Origin: DATFVJ01 sp035517695
GTDB lineage: Bacteria; Actinomycetota; Actinomycetes; Streptosporangiales; Streptosporangiaceae
DNA: 11,172 nucleotides
Assembly (NCBI GenBank): GCA_035517695.1
Contig: DATIYI010000117.1
Span: forward strand, 1-11,172
Reading direction: 5' to 3'
The position numbers and the translations under genes were made by a program. Of this stretch, positions 6,462-11,172 are shown one piece after another; position 1 is the first letter of the stretch, and every line of letters begins with the position of its first letter. Below the pieces are notes generated by a model, which did no database searches, was not told the DNA's origin, and saw only the letters and a list, made by a program, of their open reading frames with translations.

Positions 6462-7622
6462 TCAGGTGCTGGTGGTCGCGACCGGGTTCTTGATCGCGCC
6501 GGACGGTCGCGGAACGTACTTCTGCGCGGAAGTCGAGCCCTGGTACCTGCTGCTCACCGTGAAGGGAGCGGCATTGCTGCTGGTAATGAACGTCAGGCCG
6601 GTGTCGGTGTCCGGCGGGCTGAGCGTGCCGCCGGACAGGTTGAACAGGTACAGGTAGAGCGTCGGCAGGAAGCCCTGCAGGTACGGATCCTGGTAGATGG
6701 TGAAGTTGGTGATGCCTTTCTGGATGTTGCTGAGCGTCGTCGGGGTGGTGTCGAAGCCGCCGTTCGGGATCTTGAGGCCGGCCGCGGTCAGCGCCTGGCC
6801 GAGGAACTCGGTCGAGCCAGCGTCCACCGCGAACGCGCCCTTGACGCTCTTGTGCCCGAGCAGGTAAGATTGCTCGGCCGCGAGTTCCCCTGATGTCGCC
6901 GCTCCCGTCGCGACCTCGGCCACCGTGTAGCCCGCCGGGGTGAGGATCGACGCGGCACCGTCGAAGCGGGGCTGGATGTTCCCCGTGCCCGGGGTGGCGA
7001 TGAAGATGACGACGTCGCCCGGGGTGGGGATGAGCGATTTGATCCGTTGCCCGAGCTGCTGGCCGGACAGGTAGAGCGCCTGGCCGACGTAGCAGAGCCG
7101 GTTGGTGCCGATGTCGGGGACACCCTTGGAGTTGACCGTCCCGTCCGCGTTGTAGCTGATCACCGGGATGCCCGCGTTCATCGCGTTGGCCACCGGCGCG
7201 GTGAACGCGGTGGAGTTGATCACTGTCGTCGCGATCCCGGCCGCTTTCGCGGCGATCGCACTGTCCAGGTAGCTCACCATCTGGGAGGCGACCGAGGTCG
7301 TCGATCCGCCCCACTTCGGCGTCGGCAGGCCGACCAGCGCCGCCGCGTCCGCGAGCCCGTACTGGGTGGGGGTGAAGAACGTGTTCGTGGTGACATGGTT
7401 GACGAACCAGAACTGCCACGCCGGAGTTTTCGGGAAGTTCCCCGCGACGGATGCGCTGCTACTGCTGGTGCCCGAAGACGATGAGCAAGCGCTCAGTAGC
7501 GCCGCGGCCGCCGCCGAAGCGCTGAAGAGCCCGGTACCTGCCAGCAATTTCCGGCGCGATGGCCCGTCCTTCATGTTGAGAGTTTCGATTGCCTCGTCGA
7601 CCTTAGGGTCGATCTCTTTCAT
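6462..7622 (-). CDS. Sugar ABC transporter substrate-binding lipoprotein (periplasmic-binding-protein-like domain)
   Basis: This 386-residue exported protein is the first gene of the operon. The N-terminus carries a twin-arginine motif, SRRKLL (22-27), a hydrophobic stretch and the lipobox LLSAC. Cys46 is thus the probable lipid anchor, followed by a Ser-rich linker. This suggests Tat export of a folded lipoprotein. The rest reads as a type I periplasmic binding fold of the ribose/xylose group (Peripla_BP_4-like), with AAGIATTVINST, NAGIPVISYNAD, GDVVIFIATPGTGN and the late YQDPYLQGFLPTLYLYLF, a hinge-like segment common to this group. ATG 7622 is chosen because GGAGG (7633-7629) is six bases upstream. 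The frame stays open to 7736 but without family character. The substrate is inferred as xylose or a similar sugar only from xylA downstream. Confidence 0.92.
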   Translation of the reverse strand: MKEIDPKVDEAIETLNMKDGPSRRKLLAGTGLFSASAAAAALLSACSSSSGTSSSSASVAGNFPKTPAWQFWFVNHVTTNTFFTPTQYGLADAAALVGLPTPKWGGSTTSVASQMVSYLDSAIAAKAAGIATTVINSTAFTAPVANAMNAGIPVISYNADGTVNSKGVPDIGTNRLCYVGQALYLSGQQLGQRIKSLIPTPGDVVIFIATPGTGNIQPRFDGAASILTPAGYTVAEVATGAATSGELAAEQSYLLGHKSVKGAFAVDAGSTEFLGQALTAAGLKIPNGGFDTTPTTLSNIQKGITNFTIYQDPYLQGFLPTLYLYLFNLSGGTLSPPDTDTGLTFITSSNAAPFTVSSRYQGSTSAQKYVPRPSGAIKNPVATTST

Positions 7623-7654
7623 CACGGACCTCCAGGGATATTTCCGTGGGTCAG

Positions 7655-7684
7655 GGCCGGACGCTGATCCACGACGGACCGGCC
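7655..7684 (-). promoter_or_regulatory. Inverted repeat in the leader just upstream of the binding-protein gene
   Basis: GGCCGG (7655-7660) pairs with CCGGCC (7679-7684) across an 18-base loop. One bulged G allows two more outer pairs. The structure ends about 20 bp before the Shine-Dalgarno of the binding-protein gene. The perfect palindrome GCGGGGCCCCGC (7699-7710) lies just upstream and is followed on the - strand by CCTTTTC. Together they could form an attenuator or a 5' stabiliser. In such GC-rich DNA, chance pairing is also likely. Confidence 0.28.
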
Positions 7685-8111
7685 TGCGAGCGAAAAGGGC
7701 GGGGCCCCGCGGACCTCTTCTGGTCGGCGGCACCATCGGACAGTGGATACGCCGCGCCTGATGCGAGCGGCGCGAATGCCACGCCTGCGGCAGGGCTCAG
7801 GTGACGACGGGAATACCCACGCGACTTCGTGCAGGGCGCGGGCTCCGCCGGCGCCCGATGTGCCGAGATCCTGCCGGAATCGGTATCGCCGATATCCATC
7901 ACAGGCCTCGTGGGGCGCCGAGCGACCGCGGTCCGGTTCGCTTGCCCCGAGATCCTCGCCAGCCGTGTCGGCGCCTTCGCCCCAGCAAACCACGGGTGGC
8001 GGCGCCAGGCTCCGCCTCCGCTGCACGGTCCCCTGGTCACGACTCGCTGCATCGCCTGCCCTCGTGTTGAGGTTTGGTAGTTCGGGTGGCCTTTTGACAA
8101 ATCGCCGCCCG

Positions 8112-8141
8112 ACGTTAAGTCTGAAGATGTTCGGATGTCAA
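8112..8141 (-). promoter_or_regulatory. Predicted promoter of the sugar operon
   Basis: On the - strand there is a consensus -35 box, TTGACA (8141-8136), then an 18-bp spacer and TAACGT (8117-8112), which fits the TAnnnT pattern of actinobacterial -10 boxes. Transcription would begin near 8105. It would give an untranslated leader of about 480 nt before the binding-protein start at 7622. This is the best promoter match on that strand upstream of the operon. A mirror TTGACA on the + strand at 8094-8099 with TAAGTC at 8116-8121 could be a divergent, partly overlapping promoter. Confidence 0.5.
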
Positions 8142-8287
8142 GGCAATGACCTTGGTCTGGGCGCGTGCCCACCCTCCTCGACAGTCGCGCACAGCATCGC
8201 GCCACGCCCGTGAGCAGCACAGCCCGCACGTCGCCTGACGCCAGTTGATCATCTAATCACCGGACTTCCGCCGTCAATAGATCAACA

Positions 8288-8301
8288 TGTTAGCGCTAAC
8301 A
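8288..8301. promoter_or_regulatory. LacI-family operator (perfect 14-bp palindrome)
   Basis: The site is TGTTAGCGCTAACA, fully self-complementary. It has the TG...AGCGCT...CA architecture shared by operators of LacI-family sugar regulators such as CebR (TGGGAGCGCTCCCA) and the ideal lac operator core. It is the only perfect AT-flanked site of this kind that I found in the window. It lies about 150 bp upstream of the predicted operon promoter and 10 bp upstream of a weaker promoter-like pair. A xylose or pentose repressor encoded elsewhere is the natural candidate ligand. Confidence 0.6.
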
Positions 8302-8328
8302 AAGGCTGTGTCCGCAACGGTCCTGGGC

Positions 8329-8383
8329 CACACTGAGACCGCACTGAGACCGCACTGAAACCACACTGAAACCACACTGAAAC
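8329..8383. repeat. Five 11-bp tandem repeats
   Basis: Five contiguous units of CRCACTGARAC occur (R is A or G), followed by a partial sixth, CACA. The first unit is CACACTGAGAC, the second CGCACTGAGAC, the third CGCACTGAAAC, and the fourth and fifth CACACTGAAAC. Variation is purely A/G at two positions. The array starts 27 bp from the LacI-type palindrome. An 11-bp period is close to one helical turn, so a protein could bind every unit on one face of the DNA. It does not encode a sensible protein in the reading frames checked. Confidence 0.85.
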
Positions 8384-8644
8384 CACAGCGATGCTTTGGC
8401 AGCCCGTCGCCTGCCGGAAACCGTTACGAACATAACGGCTGGCGCGACGCCGAGGCGACGGCGCACCTCGCGGGCGCCCTGACGGTCACGCTCACCCCCT
8501 TGAACTGGCCGACGGGACGTGACCGACGGCACCAGCGGCAGCTTGATTGTTAAGGATGCGACCGGACCGGCGACGCGCACAGGGTCGAAGGTCCCAAAGG
8601 TCATTCTCGCCGGCTGATCGATAGAGGCTGCGGCTTATTGGCGT

Positions 8645-8658
8645 TGTGAGCGGTAACA
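8645..8658. promoter_or_regulatory. Imperfect second LacI-type operator
   Basis: TGTGAGCGGTAACA matches the perfect palindrome at 8288-8301 at 12 of 14 positions. It keeps the outer TGT...TAACA and the central AGCG. The centre-to-centre distance between the two sites is 357 bp, a range in which LacI-family tetramers can loop DNA. It is weaker than the first site and could be chance; the shared rare pattern in the same gene-free stretch raises its plausibility. Confidence 0.35.
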
Positions 8659-8720
8659 GCGACGCATCAATTAATGGCTACTTTCCGTACACGACTGGCG
8701 ACTTCAAGGAGTCGGTTGCG

Positions 8721-8753
8721 CCGCGCCTTGTCCGCGCCTTGTCCGCGCCTTGT
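8721..8753. repeat. Three exact 11-bp tandem repeats
   Basis: CCGCGCCTTGT occurs three times without mismatch at 8721-8731, 8732-8742 and 8743-8753. The sequence is unrelated to the array at 8329-8383 but has the same 11-bp period. The repeat is not in a recognised gene. The perfect identity suggests recent expansion. Confidence 0.85.
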
Positions 8754-8812
8754 CCAGGGGCCGGCCGCTACATTTATGGTGGGTGACTCGATTCGCGAGG
8801 GAGTGCTCCGCA

Positions 8813-9028
8813 ATGGAAGGTGGCGCGCCGACGGAACGGCCCGTCATGTTCGACGCACGCGATCGGAAGTCTGGGCGTCGCGGTAACCCCCCCGCCGGCC
8901 CTCGGGTTGTCGCCGCGAAGCATCTGGGTGGGTATGGCGGCGGGCTCGCGCTGAAAAGGCTACTGCTGCGGCTGGAGGGCGCACTGGCCGAGCAGCTCAG
9001 CCTGCTCGGTGACCATTGGGGCGTCTAG
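8813..9028 (+). CDS. Small hypothetical ORF, weakly supported
   Basis: This is a 71-residue frame from ATG 8813, with GAGGGAG about 9 bases upstream. The N-terminal half is basic and Gly/Pro-rich. The C-terminal half, from GYGGGLALKRLLLRLEGALAEQ onward, is Leu-rich and could form a helix. I do not recognise a family. GC at third codon positions is about three quarters by my count, lower than in the neighbouring genes, which argues against a conserved gene or for a recent acquisition. It points towards the MBL gene on the opposite strand. Confidence 0.22.
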   Translation: MEGGAPTERPVMFDARDRKSGRRGNPPAGPRVVAAKHLGGYGGGLALKRLLLRLEGALAEQLSLLGDHWGV

Positions 9029-9062
9029 GCGGCGAACGCGAGAACGCTTCGGCGACTAGGCT

Positions 9063-9078
9063 CGGCGGTCGTCCGCCG
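9063..9078 (-). terminator. Hairpin downstream of the mscR-MBL operon
   Basis: CGGCGG (9063-9068) pairs with CCGCCG (9073-9078) around a TCGT loop, and starts 9 bp past the MBL-hydrolase stop on the - strand. The position suits a terminator. The stem is short and no U-run follows. Confidence 0.4.
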
Positions 9079-9086
9079 GTAGGTGG

Positions 9087-9716
9087 TCACTTACCGCGAT
9101 CGATCCACTCCTGTAGGTGCGGCGCCTCCGCCGCGATGGTCGTGCTGGGGCCGTGCCCGGTGTGGACCACCGTGGCCGGAGGCAGCGTGAGCAGCCGGTC
9201 GCGGATCGAGGTAACGATCTGGCCGAAGTCGGAGTAGGCCCGGCCGGTCGCACCGGGCCCTCCGGCGAACAGCGTGTCACCGGTGAACACCACGCCGATG
9301 TCCGGCAGGTAGAAGCAGCATGCGCCGGGCGCATGACCGGGCGTGTGGAGCACCTCGGCCCCGATGCCCGCCACCTCGATCACCTGGCCGTCGCGCAGAT
9401 CGCCGTCCGGCCTGATGCCACGGTGCACCATCCGCCAGAGCACGAGGTCGGCGGGGTGCAGCAGCACCGGCGCGTCGGTGGCATCGGCAAGCTCCAGCGC
9501 AACCCGCACGTGGTCGTCGTGCGCGTGGGTGAGTAGCACCGCCACCACCCGACGCCCTGCGACCAGGTCCAGGATGGCCGCGACGTCATGCGGGGCATCG
9601 ATTACCACGCACTCGTCCTCGTCACCCGCCACCCAGACGTTGTTGTCGACCTCGAAGGTCTGCCCGTCGAGGGAGAAGGTGCCCGACGTGACCGCATGCC
9701 CAACGCGTACCGTCAT
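9087..9716 (-). CDS. Metallo-beta-lactamase-fold hydrolase paired with mycothiol-dependent formaldehyde dehydrogenase
   Basis: This 209-residue protein is in the glyoxalase II-like branch of the MBL superfamily. The metal ligands are complete: THAHDDH (His64, His66, Asp68, His69), HTPGH (His128), FTGD (Asp147) and HTGH (His188). It contains FTGDTLFAGGPGATGR, a segment typical of thioester- or persulfide-processing members. Its ATG shares one base with the mscR stop (TGATG), so translation is coupled. The same gene order (for example Rv2259-Rv2260 in Mycobacterium tuberculosis) makes it a candidate S-formylmycothiol or related mycothiol-thioester hydrolase acting after MscR. That function is inferred from context. 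No signal peptide is seen, so it should be cytoplasmic. Confidence 0.88.
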   Translation of the reverse strand: MTVRVGHAVTSGTFSLDGQTFEVDNNVWVAGDEDECVVIDAPHDVAAILDLVAGRRVVAVLLTHAHDDHVRVALELADATDAPVLLHPADLVLWRMVHRGIRPDGDLRDGQVIEVAGIGAEVLHTPGHAPGACCFYLPDIGVVFTGDTLFAGGPGATGRAYSDFGQIVTSIRDRLLTLPPATVVHTGHGPSTTIAAEAPHLQEWIDRGK

Positions 9717-10801
9717 CAGAAGGTCACCACGGAGCGCAGCACGTCACCCGCGTGCATCCGCGCGAAGGCTTCCTCGACCTGGTCCAGCCGGATCTCCTCG
9801 GACACGAAACTGTCGAGGTCGAGCCGCCCCTGCTGGTACAGGTCGACGAGCATGGGGAAGTCACGGCTCGGCAGGCAGTCGCCATACCAGCTTGACGTGA
9901 GCGCGCCGCCGCGGCCGAAGAGGTCCAGGAGCGGCAGCTCGATGCGCATGTCGGGTGTCGGCACCCCGACGAGCACTACGGTGCCCGCGAGGTCGCGCGC
10001 GTAGAACGCCTGCTTCCAGGTTTCCGGCCTGCCCACGGCGTCGATCACGACGTCGGCGCCGAACCCGCCGGTAAGCTCCCTGATCGCCGCGACGACATCC
10101 GCCTCGCGGGCGTTGACCACGTGCGTTGCGCCGAACCCGCGTGCCCACTCAAGCTTGCGCGGATCGGTGTCCACGGCAATGATCCTCGCTGCACCCGCCA
10201 GCCTGGATCCGGCTACCGCGCCGTCACCGACCCCACCGCAACCGATCACCGCGACCGAGTCGCCCCTGGTCACACCGCCGGTATTGATCGCCGCGCCGAG
10301 GCCGGCCATGACGCCGCAGCCGAGCAGGCCCACCGCGGCAGGGTTCGCGCCCGGGTCGACCTTGGTGCACTGGCCGGCGTGCACCAAGGTCTTGTCGGCG
10401 AAGGCGCCGATGCCGAGCGCCGCAGACAGCCCGGTCCCGTCGGTCAGGGTCATCGGCTGCCTGGCGTTATGGCTGTTGAAGCAGTGCCAGGGCCTGCCCC
10501 GGCGGCAGGCGCGGCAGTCGCCGCAGACGGCGCGCCAGTTCATGACCACGAAATCGCCAGGCGCGACGTCCGTGACGCCGTCGCCCACCTCCTCCACAAC
10601 GCCGGCGGCCTCGTGCCCCAGCAGGAAGGGAAAGTCATCGCTGATGCCGCCCTCGCGGTAGTGCAGATCGGTGTGGCACACGCCGCATGCCTGCACTCGT
10701 ACCACCGCCTCGCCGGGTCCAGGGTCCGGAACCACGATCGTGGTGACCTCGACCGGCGAGCCCTTGGCGGTAGAGATCACTCCCCGGACTTGTTGCGGCA
10801 T
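9716..10801 (-). CDS. mscR: S-(hydroxymethyl)mycothiol dehydrogenase (NAD/mycothiol-dependent formaldehyde dehydrogenase)
   Basis: This 361-residue zinc-dependent medium-chain alcohol dehydrogenase oxidises the formaldehyde-mycothiol adduct to S-formylmycothiol with NAD (the family also reduces S-nitrosomycothiol). Catalytic zinc ligands are Cys42 in CGVCHTDLHYREGG, His63-Glu64 in LGHEAAG, and Cys162 in LLGCGV. Structural zinc cysteines are Cys93, Cys96, Cys99 and Cys107. The NAD fold shows GCGGVG (187-192) and the ribose-binding Asp211. The start MPQQVRGVI, the NWRAVCGDCRACRRG block and HAGQCTKVDPG are characteristic of the actinobacterial mycothiol branch rather than the glutathione branch. 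ATG 10801 has GGGAGC 5 bases upstream. The gene leads the operon with the MBL hydrolase. An IS transposase remnant or element lies just upstream on the same strand, so the natural promoter must sit in the roughly 100 bp at 10802-10900 or come from the element. Confidence 0.95.
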   Translation of the reverse strand: MPQQVRGVISTAKGSPVEVTTIVVPDPGPGEAVVRVQACGVCHTDLHYREGGISDDFPFLLGHEAAGVVEEVGDGVTDVAPGDFVVMNWRAVCGDCRACRRGRPWHCFNSHNARQPMTLTDGTGLSAALGIGAFADKTLVHAGQCTKVDPGANPAAVGLLGCGVMAGLGAAINTGGVTRGDSVAVIGCGGVGDGAVAGSRLAGAARIIAVDTDPRKLEWARGFGATHVVNAREADVVAAIRELTGGFGADVVIDAVGRPETWKQAFYARDLAGTVVLVGVPTPDMRIELPLLDLFGRGGALTSSWYGDCLPSRDFPMLVDLYQQGRLDLDSFVSEEIRLDQVEEAFARMHAGDVLRSVVTF

Positions 10802-10900
10802 GGCGCGCTCCCTACGAGTGGCTGTTGCTGGTGACCCTTCATGGGACCACTAGCACGTACCAGGCCTAAGTTAGTGCCTGTCGATGAATAACACGCCGGG
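10802..10900. other. Junction between IS transposase and mscR
   Basis: These 99 bp must contain the IS end and the mscR promoter. There is a short inverted match, CACTA (10849-10853) with TAGTG (10872-10876), and the palindrome AGGCCT. I could not identify a terminal inverted repeat or target duplication, because the other end of the element is outside the window. No clear -35/-10 pair stands out on the - strand. Confidence 0.4.
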
Positions 10901-11172
10901 TTACGGACCGCGAGCGGGGATCAGGTCGTAGTTCCATTCGCCGTGGAACTGGTGACGCCGGAGCGCTCGCTGCTCCAGGTCCTTCATCTGGCGGTCGGAG
11001 ATCTTGATGCCCTTTGGATACTCGCCCGGGTCGAGCTCGGCGGCGACGGTCAGCCCGGTGCGGGTGGTGGTGGCCGCTATCGTCTGCACGATGACTTCGT
11101 GGCTGGTCAGCGGCCGTCCGCGCCAGTTCATCGAAATGTGGCTGAACAGCCGGTGCTCGATTTTGTTCCACT
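10901..11172 (-). CDS. ISAzo13-family transposase, C-terminal part (runs off the window)
   Basis: The frame is open from the window edge and ends at a stop at 10903-10901, giving about 89 residues. It contains IEHRLFSHISMNWRGRPLTS, then HEVIVQTIAATTTRTGLTV, LDPGEYPKGIKISD and a HGEWNYDL tail. This is the conserved C-terminus of ISAzo13-type transposases (Rhodopirellula-type DDE domain). The Glu in NKIEHRLF is probably the last catalytic DDE residue, and members often have CN at the position that reads WN here. The 5' part lies outside the window, so I cannot tell whether the element is intact. An internal ATG at 11131 is not the true start. Confidence 0.88.
   Translation of the reverse strand, partial: WNKIEHRLFSHISMNWRGRPLTSHEVIVQTIAATTTRTGLTVAAELDPGEYPKGIKISDRQMKDLEQRALRRHQFHGEWNYDLIPARGP

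Larger units (their letters stand above)
7623..9086. other. 1.46-kb region without a convincing gene
   Basis: No reading frame here has the strong codon bias or family motifs of its neighbours. On the - side it contains the long leader and promoter of the sugar operon (7623-8141). Beyond that are two LacI-type palindromes, two 11-bp-period tandem repeats and a weak small ORF, each listed separately. The stretch 8160-8285 shows only a weak second promoter-like pair on the - strand: TTGACG (8277-8272) and TAGATG (8255-8250) with a 16-bp spacer. The stretch 8404-8620 has short protein-like runs in two frames that might be a degraded gene. No regulator gene is visible. Confidence 0.6.

Noticed and set aside
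6334..7419. A 361-residue - strand frame across the binding-protein gene
   Set aside because: It overlaps the real gene in another frame, is extremely rich in Arg, His, Gly and Pro, and shows no family motif.
7884..7894. Palindrome TATCGCCGATA as an operator
   Set aside because: It is short, odd-length and single-copy, with no matching site near a promoter.
7622..8229. Two - strand frames (134 and 192 residues, or 134 from ATG 8052) in the leader of the sugar operon
   Set aside because: Their composition looks like random translation of GC-rich DNA and no motif is recognisable. A GAGGGCAGG site before ATG 8052 is suggestive, but not enough to call a gene.
8296..8604. A - strand frame with repeated SVV/SQCG segments
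   Set aside because: The repetitive part is just translation of the 11-bp DNA repeats. The start region has no good ribosome binding site.
8674..8886. A 70-residue + strand frame starting MATFRTRL
   Set aside because: It runs through the 11-bp tandem repeat, overlaps another candidate frame, and has no family character. AGGAG at 8706-8710 does not fit an ATG.
1..11172. CRISPR arrays, tRNA, rRNA, phage or defence genes
   Set aside because: I saw no spacer-repeat pattern, no tRNA-like cloverleaf with TTCRA, and no defence-associated domains. The two 11-bp arrays lack spacers.

Overview
The window comes from a high-GC actinobacterial chromosome. The evidence is strong GC bias at third codon positions, GGAGG-type ribosome binding sites, several GTG starts, a DUF3618 protein, and a mycothiol-dependent formaldehyde dehydrogenase (mycothiol is made only by actinobacteria). 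I cannot name the genus from sequence alone. Almost every gene belongs to a known family. I do not see a clear new defence, mobile or biosynthetic system. The least explained part is a gene-poor, regulator-like region at about 7.62-9.09 kb.

Left part (1-3230). The last codons of gcvT are followed by gcvH, both on the + strand and part of the glycine cleavage system. Convergent to them is glyA (serine hydroxymethyltransferase), so the start of the window handles glycine and one-carbon units. Divergent from glyA is a decayed amino acid deaminase/aldolase gene (DSD1/alanine-racemase fold) with at least three frame changes, a large internal deletion and a lost C-terminus. A small DUF3618 membrane protein follows on the - strand.

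Centre (3233-8300, - strand). This is a sugar uptake and isomerisation operon. In transcription order it encodes a Tat/lipoprotein substrate-binding protein, a CUT2-type permease, a single-domain ABC ATPase and a class I xylose isomerase (xylA). Sugar is captured outside the membrane, imported by the permease and ATPase, and isomerised to xylulose. No xylulokinase or regulator is in the window. Stem-loops sit between the binding-protein and permease genes, at the ATPase stop codon, and downstream of xylA. A good sigma-70-like promoter lies about 490 bp upstream of the binding-protein start, giving a long leader.

Region 7623-9086 has no convincing gene. It holds a perfect 14-bp LacI-type palindrome, a second site matching it at 12 of 14 positions, and two unrelated tandem repeats that both have an 11-bp period. 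One weak small ORF is also present.

Right part (9087-11172, - strand). A two-gene operon pairs S-(hydroxymethyl)mycothiol dehydrogenase (mscR) with a metallo-beta-lactamase-fold hydrolase. Together they suit mycothiol-dependent formaldehyde detoxification. The window ends inside the 3' part of an ISAzo13-family transposase gene.
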